This document shows positions 25,231-36,440 of a stretch of DNA of 64,000 nt, piece by piece; the first letter of the stretch is position 1, and each line of letters opens with the position of its first letter. The notes beneath the pieces were generated by a model. The model was not told the origin of the DNA. It saw only the letters and a program-made list of their open reading frames with translations, and made no database searches. The DNA comes from Salminus brasiliensis (taxonomy: Eukaryota; Chordata; Actinopteri; Characiformes; Bryconidae), in assembly GCF_030463535.1 (NCBI RefSeq), contig NC_132880.1, positions 40,119,842 through 40,183,841 on the forward strand. Reading direction: 5' to 3'. The position numbers and the translations under genes are program-made.

Positions 25231-26379
25231 AAAACACAAAGCTCATTTTACAGCATTAGGCACCTGCAGGCTTAAATGAGTGACACTAAAATCGTTAACG
25301 GAAATGATTCTGGTCGTGTAGGAGAGCCTAACAATGCATTTGCACTAAATTGCTGACACACTTTTGCAATCAAGCAGAGAGAGGAGGAAAAACAAGGAGA
25401 ACTGAAGGTGTGAGAGATTTAATGCAACAGGAGGAAAACAACATATTTCTTTACAAGCAGGAGAAAGGAAGCTGGATTTAATAGAATTACACAGATGGAA
25501 GCAAAATGGTTTTGCCGCAATGCAGTATACAGAAAGTAATGTTGACTTTTGAAGCTTATGTTTATACAAATAAAATTCATAAATGAATGGTTTATATAAA
25601 ATGCATGAGTTTAATGTTCTAATGTTAGTTTGCATGAGTTTAATGCTCTATAAATAGGTTTAGAGATTTGCTGGATTATTTAGAGTCTAATGTACAGTAC
25701 AATAAAGATCCTGGTTTAATGAAGTCATGTAAAATGTGTTTCAGTGGTGATGAATGAACAGTGAGAATGATGATGCCATTTCCTCTTGTCTCATCATTTA
25801 CACAGATACTGGACTTTTACATGCAATTGCTGAAAGCTTTGGGAAATTCTTTGAGAAATCTAAATTCGAATCATAATTATAATTATAAAAGGATAATCAT
25901 CAGTCTTTTAGGGGGGGATCTGATTTGGAATCACTTTTTCCAAATAGCTTACTCATACAGTTGGGCTTGGAGGTTTATATTCGCTCATTATGGATGTGAA
26001 TGTCGTGGCAATATTGGGCTATCAGTGATTTCTTTGAATTGTACTTTTCTGGGGAAGAATGAGTGACTGCATTCATCTTTAAGGGAATTTGGTGTTAGTA
26101 CAAATTTGTGGGGTGCTTTTCTGGAATCAACACATGGTCACAATTATAAATACAGGATCATACATATAAATACACCACTAAGATTATTAATTCAGTGATG
26201 ATTAAATTAACTTGCTAAGACCAAGGCCTCTTGACTTCCTGTTAGTGATCATGATTGGTAGCTTCTTTTGTGCCCACATAAAAATGGTTTGTTTGACAGC
26301 ACTCCTTGGATTGACCAACACACAAGTTTAAAAAAAAATTACATAAGCACAATTATTGGGCAGTGTAGCCTGGAAGTCT
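25231..26379. other. No gene recognised
   Basis: AT-rich intergenic DNA without a repeat that I can name. Confidence 0.55.
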
Positions 26380-26900
26380 GGAAGAAGATACAAACTGTTG
26401 CTGTCAGCTAAGAGGAAATTGTTTTCCATGGTTAGGAATGACCCAAGAACTATGGCACAGACCAGCAATAAGCTGGAAGCTGCTGGAACATCAGTGTCAC
26501 TGTCCACAGTCAAGCATGTTTTAGATCTTGAATGAATGAAGACATTTGACACGTTTAAACCCAACTTAAGTTTGCAGCTGACCAAGTGGACAAGGAAAGA
26601 ACCTTATGGTGTTTTATGGTCAGGTGAGGCAAAGATGGTTGGAGGGGTAAAGGTGAGGTAGTTAACCCCAAGAACAACTTGAGCAACTGTTAAGAATGGT
26701 GGAGGTACTGTCAGAGGAACTGGTACATTGCACAAAGTTGAAGGAATAATAAAGAAGAAGGACTACCTTCTTTATTATAACCTCTAACCATACGGTTGAA
26801 ACTGCACAACTGGGTGTTGTAGCAGGACATTGATTGTTAGATGTGCTGCATTTAAATCTGTATAATTGAGTCATTGAGAGCTCAGTACTCATGTGTCATG
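26380..26900 (+). pseudogene. Degenerate Tc1-like transposase, second family
   Basis: AATGACCCAAGAACTATGGC, AAGCTGGAAGCTGCTGGAAC, AGTGTCACTGTCCACAGTCA, TTGCAGCTGACCAAGTGGAC, AACCCCAAGAACAACTTGAG and GTGGAGGTACTG are in transposase order on the plus strand. Frameshifts and deletions remove function; the D-D-E region is only partly present. Confidence 0.8.
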
Positions 26901-28257
26901 TGACGAGAGAATGCAAACTTGCAATATTCATTTGAGATTAAAGAGAAAGGTACTAGGTATTTGACATTGAAATAGTCTCTGATGCCAGTTATCATGTGGT
27001 TTGCAATGTTTGGTTTGAATGTTCAGTCCAAACGTCTTTCATTTGTGTGTTGTTTTCATTAACACAGCATTAGAGTGCCAAAGTGAAGTGAAGGGACCTT
27101 AATTGTATTCCTTTTCCATCCACTGCTGTTTAACATAATTACCATGTCATCCCTTACGGGAGAAGTTTAGCAACCTGTGTTGTTTCCCAACAGGGGAGAC
27201 AACAGAGTGTCGGTGATGCGTATTATCCTGTGTGTCGTGTGTGTGTGTGTGTGTGTATGGTGACAATTGCTCCTGTCTTACTGATGGTGATGGTGGATGG
27301 TAAGGCTAAGAGTGCTCAGAGATAAGGCTGGCCCTGCTGTTTTTTTCGGATGCGATTAGGCTGTGATTGCTACAGCCCAACCTGTCAGCCATGTCAGCAC
27401 AGAGCATACACCGCAGAGGCAAAGGGTTACCACAGAGATTTACTGCATGTGTGCTCAAATTACAGATAAACAGTCCTACATGTCACATACACTGACACAA
27501 GCAGCGCTGTTTCATTGTAGTAATAGGTACGCACACAGCATGACATAACCACTGGTCTCTAAACACCCTCTCCTACCTTCTAGGTACATCTATGATCACT
27601 ATTACTGAATGCATACTAAAAAATTTTCACAAAAAGCTCTGGTGGGCTTTCTAATATAATCAAAAACTAAAAGGTCTTTTTATGCTCCTGTCAATAGTTT
27701 CGTTAACCTCTATATCACAATGGAACAGCAGTGACATTCATTAGGGCCCTGAGGGTCTTCTGGTCAACCACATCAATATTAAGTTACAAATTGACATCAC
27801 AAGGTCACTTTACAGCAGAGGCCATGCACATCATTACCATGGTCCATACTAAATGAATGGAAAGACAGTTCAATGTACTGCATATAAACCAAACTTTTAT
27901 TACCTTATTAACAAGTGCTGTTCCAAAGTAGGGATATAAAAGGTACATTACTTAAAGATACTGTCAAGACAGCCATTGACTGTTGCTTCTCAGATATTCG
28001 TTTGAACTGGACATGCCTCTATTATACAGTCTAGTCCAAGGAAGATGGATTGTTTTGTAATTGTGCAGTGAGGCAGTACACACCTTTCCTCTTCATTTTC
28101 TCTCTTAAAAATGAATGAGGCAAATTTACACTGGCATTTCATCCTGTTGGATGTCACATGACCAAATAAGATTTCAGGGTTATACTACTCTTTACTGTTG
28201 GGGTATAATATAGATCTAATATAATATAATATAATGAATTCAGCTACTTTACAGATA
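26901..28257. other. No gene recognised
   Basis: Intergenic with a GT microsatellite. 27060-27200 is compositionally even and repeat-free and could be conserved, but nothing in it is diagnostic. Confidence 0.5.
27230..27257. repeat. (GT)n microsatellite
   Basis: GTGTCGTGTGTGTGTG run with one interruption. Confidence 0.9.
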
Positions 28258-28640
28258 AACATGTGAGCAGATAAACATGAACCTATTGGCTCCATGCCTA
28301 ATGCCAGACATGGGCCAGAGGGGTATAAAGCCCCCCAGCATTGAGCTGTGAAGCAGTGGGATTGTGTTCTCTGGAATGATGGTTGGTGCTCCATCCAATA
28401 CTTTTAGGATGAGCTGGGGAGTTGGGGGTTAGGTGGGGTGGTGATCACTCAACATTCTGACCTCACTAATGCTCCTTTTACTGAATGCAATCAAATCCTT
28501 ACAGCAATGCGCCAAAATCTAGTGGAATGTATTCTCTGGACAGTAGAGACAGAAGCAGGATAACAAAAGCAGGATAAGCTCTTTTTAATACCATTGAATG
28601 AATTATGAGGTGTCCCTATATTTTTGCCCATGTAGTGTAC
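28258..28640 (+). mobile_element. Family A inverted-repeat element, partial
   Basis: AGCAGATAAACATGAACCTA, GGGGTATAAAGCCCCCCAGC and a right end GTGTCCCTATATTTTTGCCC near 28610-28635. Left end missing. Confidence 0.78.
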
Positions 28641-29708
28641 ATTGTGTGATTACACAAATTGCTGACTATTAAGAGACACCATGGATACTTTTGTCTCTGT
28701 ACTCCAGCATTTTGGAATTGGAAGAAATCGCTGGCTATGAGATTACCCTTTTAAGGGAGCACACGTATCTGTACTGGGTGAAGCACACAGGAATCACAGC
28801 ATTATACAAGGTTCCCATAATTCAAGTGCTGTCCAAAATCCTCTTGAAACAAAGATGTTGAGGAAAACAATCTCTTGGACGCCCTCCAGCCCGAACACAA
28901 GGCCAGGCATTCAACTGAAACGATCCACCCACCAATCACTGAAGCTCTTCAGGCAACCCAAGAGAATTCTACAGTCATTGTTCCTCTTGACTTGTCTGCC
29001 ACCCCTGCCACTGAAAATCAATCATTATATGCTAAATGTCCTTACTTCCCAGCTTGGGCATCAGGAACTCGCTTAGTTGTCATCATGTATTGAAGGTTGA
29101 TTGTTTTAGGTAGCCTAAAAGGGGTAACTTCCAAAGCCCCATTACTTTACCTCTACTCCAATGGCTTTTTAACGCATACTTTGGGTTACATTCCTACTGT
29201 GTAACTTTGGAGTAGTGTGACTCTTCTAATCAGATCGGATACAGTCCTTTCTGACAACAGAGGCAGCTCAAGTTCTATCCCATGGCTTCCTTGCGAAAAT
29301 CATTGTGGAAACAAACATCTAATACAAAACAGCTTAATCCTTCTTCCAACTACACCCTAGTGAGCCAACTCATAATAGGATCCTTAACTTTTAAAGCAAA
29401 ATCTATTCCTGTTCTTCAGAATTTGTACTTCACACTCGTTTCTTGGGTGTTCTTTCCTTTGCTCTTACAGATACACCCATCATATTTGTGGGTGAAGTCG
29501 CCCTGTTTCAGGGCCGGAGTGCTATTTCACCATCACTGGAATATGAGCATGTTGTGTATGAACAGTTGTAGAGCCAGTCAGACCAGAGCAAGCACAATTA
29601 AAAACCAGCAGTAAATTCAATTGTTGGCCTTAAATGCTCCGGTTAATCACCACATTTGACTCAACCATTCCTTTAAAAGACAAGACTCTGCTGAGTTCTT
29701 CAAATCAT
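28641..29708. other. 3' flank of gnrhr; short unassigned open frames
   Basis: Should include the gnrhr 3' UTR on the minus strand, end unknown. Plus-strand frames at 28855-29095 overlap in two phases and read like a decayed coding sequence, possibly of a retroelement, but no family motif is secure. Confidence 0.45.
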
Positions 29709-30115
29709 CTACGCTTGTTGTCCACTGGGTTGGTCACCACTGCCCAGGTCTGATTCTGCCCCTCCACTGGCTCCTCTTCTATGGCCAGAAAAAATGTCCA
29801 TGGATTTCGGTAAAGCATTCTCCTTCCTCCAACATAAGCAGCTGGCCAAATCCGCCCGGAACGATGGTGTGAAGAAACCATAGATGACTGGATCACAGCA
29901 CGTGTTGAGGTTCCCGAAAACAAAGAAGATATGGTGTACATATTCAGGGATCACTTGCAGCATCTGAGGCTGAAACCAGTACCAGATTCCAAGCAAGTAA
30001 TATGGAGTCCAGCAAATCACAAAAGAGGCGACAATGATGATAGTCATTTTTAGGGTCTTCATCCGGGCTTTGGGGATCAAATCCATTCCACTGCGTCTCA
30101 GACAAGGTTCTCCTC
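29709..30115 (-). CDS. gnrhr: gnrhr coding exon 3 (ICL3, TM6, TM7, C-tail)
   Basis: The acceptor is CTCCCTAG|GAGGAG (AG at 30117-30116). The exon completes codon 247 as Gly and codes to residue 381, with TAG at 29711-29709. It holds TM6, the ECL3 sequence QPQML, TM7 with DPVIY, and a cytoplasmic tail with Cys residues just after TM7 (possible palmitoylation) and a Ser/Gly-rich end. No clear AATAAA was found in the first several hundred bases downstream, so the 3' UTR end is not placed. Confidence 0.93.
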
Positions 30116-33100
30116 CTAGGGAGATACATATAGAAATGACACCTTAGAACAGGTCAATGGGCCGATCGTATAGTCAGAAAGTGAGTCACTCACCCTTGCC
30201 CTTGCTCCTGTTCATTTGGTGGTTGATCTCAACCAGGATCCGAGTGTAGCAGAAGCTCATGACAAGCAGAGGGAACACATACAGGGTGACAAATTGGAAC
30301 ATGTTGTAGGCAGTCTCCTGCCAATGCTGCTGGAAGCTTCCATGTGTTGCGCACTGGACAAAGTCCACTCCTTCAGCCTTGATTGCCCGGAAAATGAACA
30401 ACTGTCATACAGAGAGGAAAATGAGGAAATATGGGCAATCAGAGGTGAAAGTAAAAAGGAATAGGATGTGCAAAATCATGCTCTGGCTGGTTTAATTTCC
30501 GAGTTAGTACTAATCACAGAGATAAAGTTAAAGATCCAAAAGTTCCATGAAGTTGGTTTCTCAAATCTTCTGGTGCTTCAGTCGTGAGGGCAGCTGTACG
30601 TTTCTCTTAAAATAAAAGGGTTCTAGAAAGGATTATTTGAGGGAAGCCATACAAGAATCATTTTTGGTTCAACAAAGAACCAATTTTGTGAAAGAGACAC
30701 GTATGAAGAACTTTAAAGGTTTAAAAATGGATGTAAAGGTTTTTCACACTCACATTTACTTATAAAACATTTACTTATAAAAAGGTTCTTTATGGAACCA
30801 AATATGGTTTCTTCTGGCATCACTCAAAGAAGCTTTTCAAGAAGCTTTATTTTCAAGAGTGCATGCAGAAAACAAATAGTAACTCTCTGATGTCTCCATA
30901 GATTAGGGGCCATCAATTCTGATCCTGAAAGTCTGGAGCTACTAAACCTGGTAATTAACTGATTGAGCTGAGTTGGTGTGTTTAAGCAGGAAACCTACTT
31001 GACTGGAGAGGTCATGTGATAGGGGTAATAGAGTACAGATGAGATGTAACATTCAGATATTATATATGAACAGTGTACAGACAGGGTATTAACAGTGAAC
31101 AATAACAGGGTATTAACAGTGAACAATTGAGTGGCAGGAGCACAGACCAAACATCTTACACAACATCTAATTAGTTTCAGCTGCAGCTTATTTAGTTTTT
31201 TAACATTTTTGAGGATCAACTCAAAATGTCTAGTGCTGTATGTTTAGATGTATTGTATTATGTTAAGGTTTATTGTATCTGCATGTTTAGATTTATTAGG
31301 TATACTATACACCTTTCAGTTCTGCATTCATAGTGCTAACAAGACTAGTAGTGCTTGTTTCTAAGATCTCCCTGTAAAGAAATTGTGCCAAAACAAAAGA
31401 AACTGCAGAAAAAGGTTTTCAGAAACAGAAGATCACTGCAAAATCAGAGAACTGATTTAATTGATCAATACTTGTATTTGCATTAATTTATTATTTAGAT
31501 TTTTAATATTGTGCAAGTTGATTATTTTATTTTAGATTTTTTGGCACAAAGATATCTTTTTAACTTCTTTAATTCTGTACATTGCATTAACATACATACA
31601 CACTTACACACACACACTTCCTCTACATTCCATCAACCTAAGCATGCATTTTCTCTAGAGATATTCTCCTGTACAGTCATATGTTGGCAGCGCAGTGTGC
31701 ACACTCAGCTATTTGTTCAGCTGCTTTAAAGAGAGCTAGGTCAATAGTCAATGGTGTGTGTGCTTGTGTGGATGCACATGTAAGAGAGACGGAAAGAGAG
31801 ACAGAGAAAGTAAGTGGGGTGGAAGGTGTATCGATCATCTAGCTCACCACCCACCCTCTAATCCTTCTCTTCTCCTCCATGACTGACTCACCCAGTCATT
31901 TCCTAGCCTTCTCTTTCCATAGCAACCTGTTCATCTCTCCCTTAATACATTTCAAAGCCAAGGTTACGTTCACAGGCCCCTTCAAATGACATCTCCTGCA
32001 TTAGGGAACGAAATGTGTGAAGAGCTGCTTCTTGATGAGCAGAGCTTAGAGCCAGACACATTCTTGATCTGTGCAGAAGGACATTTTTTGGCCACTCCTG
32101 GTACACAGTGCACAGCACACAGTCTGCACGAGCTATATGAAACTTTCATCATAAAATAGAAATGTTCAACTGACATTGTATTTAATTTAACATTGGTAAT
32201 TAATGCATGAATTAAAGCAAACAGTACAGTGACATGTTGAGAAAATGCAAATGAAGGCATTACAAGCAGGAATGGCCTTTCAGTCAATATAAAACTCCAG
32301 TTATAAGAGAATTGTCTTGATGTAAGAAAACTGATAGAAATTCTGTAAAAAAAAAAAAAATAATAAAGGTAAAAAAATAAATAAAGGAGTGTCATATATT
32401 TTAATATCCACTATGTTGGCAAAGGTATTGGGACAACGGCTCATGCATTGTTTTTTTCCTGAAATCAAGGGTATTAAAAAAACAGTTGCTTTTGTTGGAG
32501 TAACTTTCTATTTTCCAGGCAAGGTATTCTACTAGATTTTGAAGCACTACTGTGAGAATTTGATTGCATTTACTGACAAGAGTGCTAGTGGGGTCAAGAG
32601 TGCTAGTGGGGTCACACCCCATCTTATCCCCAACTCCCCAACTCATCACAAAAGTATTGGATAGAGCACCAACCACCATTCCAGAGAGCACAGTTCTACT
32701 GCTCCACAGCTCAATACTGAGGGGCTTTATACCCCTCTAGCCCATGTCTGGAATTACACTATAGGTTGATGTTTATCTGGAGAGTCCTATTTCATTAGTA
32801 ATACTCCTGTACAGGGACTAGACAAGCTGTGTGCACGCATTTGCACGTCTGTGTCAGCACTGGGTGCAACTTAAGGTAGCTGAATGTATCCTTTAGAAGG
32901 GGTGTCCACAAATTTTTGTATGTCCCATATTTTGAAATAAGTTGGTATATGCATAATATATATTAAATATGTGACAAGTACTTGCTGTATATAAGGGAAT
33001 TCCATATATTGTAAAAAAAAGACCTGTAAAAATACCTTAATTGGTTTAATGCAAGTGTGATGGCACAGCATTCATTAATTTATCTTATTTAAGATGACAG

Positions 33101-33734
33101 ACTGATCTGTCTGAATGGGGTCATCAGTTTCCACCGAGGACCAATTAGTAAAATCTTGATTTCATGTTTCAGCAGCCCATTACAGGTGGTGAGTTATTCT
33201 GACCTGTGGGGAAGCGAGGACCAGGCTGAGTGTCCACGCAATCAGCAGCATCCTCCTGTTCCTGCGGCCCGCATCCAGTGCATCCAGCGGATGCAGGATG
33301 GCGTGGTGCCGGTCCAGGCTGACCACCACCAGGATGAACGCAGCCGAGTGCATAGCAAAGAGCTTCAGGAAGCACAGCAGTTTACACATGGCGTCCCCGG
33401 CGTACCACTGCACTGTCACATTCCACACAGCATCCAGCGGCATCACCACAAAGGTCATGACGAGGTCAGCAGAGGCTAGGCTGCCAATGAGAGGCCTCAG
33501 GTGGGAGGCCAAGCGCCGGCCACGGCCCCTAGTCACGCTGAGTAACACTGACAGGTTACTGACGGCTGCAAACACAAACAGCACCAGGGTGGCCACGACA
33601 CGGAATCGAGCAGCAGTGGTGAAGGTGGGGGTCTCCCAGTCCAGCGGGAACAACGGGAGGGAGGTATTCAGCAGGGAAGAGTTATCCAAGATGCTTGTGG
33701 GGCTGGACAGCAGAAAGGTCACGTTTCCTGACAT
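29709..33734 (-). CDS. gnrhr: Gonadotropin-releasing hormone receptor, join(33734..33204, 30401..30194, 30115..29709)
   Basis: Class A GPCR that binds GnRH at the cell surface and in this family couples mainly to Gq/11 and phospholipase C. Three coding exons give 381 residues. Seen: N-glycosylation sequons at N4, N18, N23 and N105; TM1 about 46-68; TM2 with D90 followed by the MPLD segment (D101) and W104; Cys117 and Cys194, expected to form the TM3-ECL2 disulfide; DRH at 141-143 instead of DRY; TM6 CWTPYY at 281-286; TM7 DPVIY at 321-325; and a tail of about 55 residues. Asp in both TM2 and TM7, DRH and a C-tail are typical of non-mammalian GnRH receptors; mammalian type I has Asn/Asp, DRS and no tail. 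Introns are 2.8 kb (phase 0) and 78 bp (phase 1) with GT-AG ends, at the family's usual positions. The start is the first ATG of an open N-terminus of normal length. No stops or frameshifts. The paralogue cannot be assigned from this sequence alone. Confidence 0.95.
30194..30401 (-). CDS. gnrhr: gnrhr coding exon 2 (ECL2, TM5, start of ICL3)
   Basis: Codes residues 178-246 plus one base of codon 247. The acceptor is GACAG|TTG (AG at 30403-30402), so the exon opens with Leu-Phe-Ile-Phe. It contains ECL2 with Cys194, TM5 (about 209-230) and a basic stretch of ICL3. The donor AAGG|GTGAGT (GT at 30193-30192) is close to consensus. The phase-1 end matches the exon 3 acceptor. Confidence 0.93.
30590..30870. 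repeat. GGTTCTTT-type short inverted-repeat element in gnrhr intron 1
   Basis: AAAGGGTTCTAGAAAGGATT at left and CACTCAAAGAAGCTTTTCAA at right with AAAAAGGTTCTTTATGGAAC in between; the best preserved copy of this family here. Confidence 0.55.
30900..31010 (-). repeat. Interspersed repeat (CCTGGAGGGC type), decayed copy in gnrhr intron 1
   Basis: ATTCTGATCCTGAAAGTCTG and GTTGGTGTGTTTAAGCAGGA correspond to a diverged copy of the 7.1-kb repeat. Confidence 0.5.
32405..32925 (-). mobile_element. Family A inverted-repeat element, near full length, in gnrhr intron 1
   Basis: Both ends present: TTGGCAAAGGTATTGGGACA at left and GAAGGGGTGTCCACAAATTT at right. Lies inside the 2.8-kb first intron of gnrhr, opposite in orientation to the forward copies. 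A local duplication of AAGAGTGCTAGTGGGGTC occurs at 32580-32613. Confidence 0.8.
33204..33734 (-). CDS. gnrhr: gnrhr coding exon 1 (N-terminus to TM4)
   Basis: Codes residues 1-177, from the ATG at 33734-33732 through the glycosylated N-terminus, TM1-TM3, the DRH box and TM4, ending at ...LASPQ. The donor reads CAG|GTCAGA (GT at 33203-33202), phase 0; reading on into the intron adds only seven residues before a stop. This exon end falls where GnRH receptors normally have intron 1. The exon is clearly GC-richer than its surroundings. Confidence 0.94.
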
Positions 33735-35385
33735 GCTGGAACTGAAGCATACAGATTGATGTTGTTATGTGTCACAATTTGAAAAATATGTTAACTATTA
33801 AAATGTAACACTGCACAAAACACTGCTTGTGTTTGTCCAATCCAATTCAATTAATAAACAAATTAATACTTACCTAAACCAATTCAATTAGTTCAAAGTA
33901 AATTATATAAATTATGCACTTAGAGGAGGCTATGTGTATACTGACCATGCTGAATAAGTTTCACCTATGTTTATCCAACTAAACTTACCCAGGTAATATC
34001 ATAGATGTTTAATAACTGCATATTAATAATCGCTACCTTCACAAAAGCTGATGGCATACTTCTGGATTAGCGCCTGAGTGGTCACTGTTGCATTCAGCCA
34101 ACATAAAGCCACCCTCAGCAGCAGGGAAAGTGGTATCTTGTGCTTAGTACCTTCAACATTGAGGCCAGAGTACAATAAAATATAGACTCATCTGAACACA
34201 TACGAGAAGGTAGCCTGTGAGGAACGACTATATGCTGCTTGTGAGACGGGGGAATACACACCTGGTATGCAAATAGATGATGGCAGGAGCCAATGGGAAA
34301 GGTGTTTTACAAGGTGAGTCTGGCTGCAGTAGGGGCTCCAAACTCCATGTGCATGTGTGTAAATTCATCACCAAGCCCCAGAAATGCACTCTAAATCCTC
34401 AAACCTTCGGTAGCCAATGAAATGAGTTGCCACTGAAATCCTTTGTTGAGTGTAGGGAAGGCAGAGGTTGGTTGTCACATGGGTTGGCTGTCACATTGCT
34501 AAAAACCAGCACACTAGAGGGAGCTGTTCCTGGTACTAAAATGTTCAAAGTCCCTGTCAGCCCACTCAAAGCTGCAAGGGTGTGTCTGATTGCAGAATGA
34601 CTTAAAGTGGCATCAGAATAGCAACGTAAACAACCCCACTGTTTTTGTGCCATGTCATTAAGTGTGAAGATGATTAGCATGCTCTTTACTGTAGCTGCCC
34701 CTACCCCCTGGGGATGGTTGTCACTCTTATGATGGGGATGGTTGTCGCATAATACCAAGGAAACTAAGCTGGCAATCCGTTTACAGTATATATGCTACGT
34801 ATAAGATGGGACTTCAACTGTGTTAAAAAGTTATTTTATTTACATTGCTTTAACTTTTTATTACCTTGATTTTAACATTTTGTGTTATGCATGAATACAT
34901 TACATTTCTTGTTCTTTTTTTATACAAAATATGTCATTGTATGAGCTCCTATGCCCCAATTATCATTTTCAAGTGTCCAGATCAGAACAGCGGTTAAATG
35001 TTTTACTCAGTTTCTTTCTAAAATAATTAAAAGCTATGGTTATTAGCTATTAGCTATCATGAGACATTTAGGCTGTGTCTGAAACATAAGAAATGCTGCC
35101 TACACAGACAGGATTCTAGTGCTTTATTGAGCAAAAATGCTCATATCTAGCAGTGTGCTGTTGATACCTTTGCAACGTCAGGACGAATTGTTGCCTTTGT
35201 GATTGGGTTACAGAAAACCCTCAACACATTACTGCCTTCTGAGACAGGGTGGACAGCAAGGCATCAAGTCAGCTAGCTACCTCCAGTTTTAGACACAGCC
35301 TTGGTTTTGAATACAGCTAGTACATTTGTGGCAAGCAAGCACATATGTACTAAATACTACCTGTATTTAAAATCAAACGTCTTAC
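33735..35385. other. 5' flank of gnrhr
   Basis: Upstream of the gnrhr ATG on the minus strand. No TATA or CpG island is visible. Around 34450-34750 the motif GGTTGTCAC/GGATGGTTGTC recurs four times, suggesting an unclassified repeat; the open frame there is not convincing. Confidence 0.45.
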
Positions 35386-35601
35386 CATACCAATGGAGTA
35401 AGAATCTAATGCCGCATTGGTTTTATTCAGGGCAATCAGGTGCTTTTTTGATATTTTTAAGATGGTATCAGTTATTTGGTTCTGGACAACCAACTCTGGC
35501 CTCCTGTTCATTTGAGTTTTTGATTCCTTGATATTGCACAACAGAAACAAAGATTTCATGAAGCCAGAAATAAGTGCAATCATCTTGAAATCCTTGCTCA
35601 T
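35386..35601 (-). CDS. Candidate first coding exon of a small unrecognised protein
   Basis: Minus-strand frame of exactly 72 codons from ATG at 35601 to a donor GGTATG|GTAAGA (GT at 35385-35384), phase 0. Residues 7-23 are hydrophobic (MIALISGFMKSLFLLCN), possibly a signal or membrane segment; a polar, helix-prone stretch with many Lys, Asn and Ile follows. It lies 1.65 kb 5' of the gnrhr ATG on the same strand. No second exon could be identified between it and gnrhr. It could be a short secreted protein, a degenerate mobile-element frame or chance. Confidence 0.25.
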
Positions 35602-36179
35602 CTTCGCAGTTTTCTCTATTCCTGCTCAACACGCTGTAATGCTCCCCAGATATATGGTATCTGCTCACTGTCTCATTTTCTGCAGCTCCCTAGCCATGGG
35701 GGCCTTTTTACTCTGGACCTCCTCAGCTAAAGATAATCTTGGTTAAAATGTCAGTGAACGGCCCACACTGTACAGAGTGTCTATGAACTTTGGAGAGTCT
35801 ATATATAAACCTGCAGTGAAATCAGCTGTGAACTGGGGGAAGTGTGCTGTGATTTAGAAGGCCAAACAAAACAGTATAAAAAATAAGAAAAATAAGATCA
35901 TTTATCACCCTCAGTTTATGGCACTCATGATTCATATGTAGAGGCCACAGTTCTCTCTTTTTCCTGTCACGCTTCTCGCCCAGCCTGCTCTTTTACTGTG
36001 TATGCCATCAAATACACATTAGCTGGACAGCTGTGGCAGATTCTCGTTGCTCTGTGATCTATTGCAGGCACGTATGACACAGAAACTCTCAATTAGTCTT
36101 TGAGGTCTGGCTTTTGCTGTGGGACAAGGAGCTGTGCAGGCAGGATTTTCTGGAATTTAACAAATACTGACACAATTGC

Positions 36180-36440
36180 TCAGTTTTTGACATGCTGGTG
36201 TTTGACATGCTACTGTTACTGCTAATACTGCTGCTTCTACGTTTACTGCTACTACCACTGCGACTACTACTATTACTACTACTGCTAATACTAGCATTTC
36301 TGCTACCATAAGTGCTAACACTAATGCTACTATAATTGGTAATACTTCTGCTACTTCTGCTGACAAAACTAATTTTACTAGTCATGTTACTACTACAACT
36401 TTTGCTTCTGCTACTACTACTTTTGCTCCTACTAACAATA
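36180..36440. repeat. Degenerate CTA/CTG trinucleotide tract
   Basis: Imperfect runs of ACT, GCT and TACT triplets lead directly into the 50-bp satellite. The open frames here are artefacts of a stop-free trinucleotide composition. Confidence 0.85.

Noticed and set aside
28855..29095. Two overlapping plus-strand frames of about 72 codons
   Set aside because: Both phases are open over the same DNA and neither shows a recognisable domain; possibly a retroelement remnant but not supportable.
33156..33759. Plus-strand open frames of 107 and 153 codons
   Set aside because: Antisense shadows of GC-rich gnrhr exon 1.
34399..34758. 119-codon minus-strand frame
   Set aside because: Built around a recurring GGTTGTCAC motif; no domain and no splice context. 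Probably repeat-derived.
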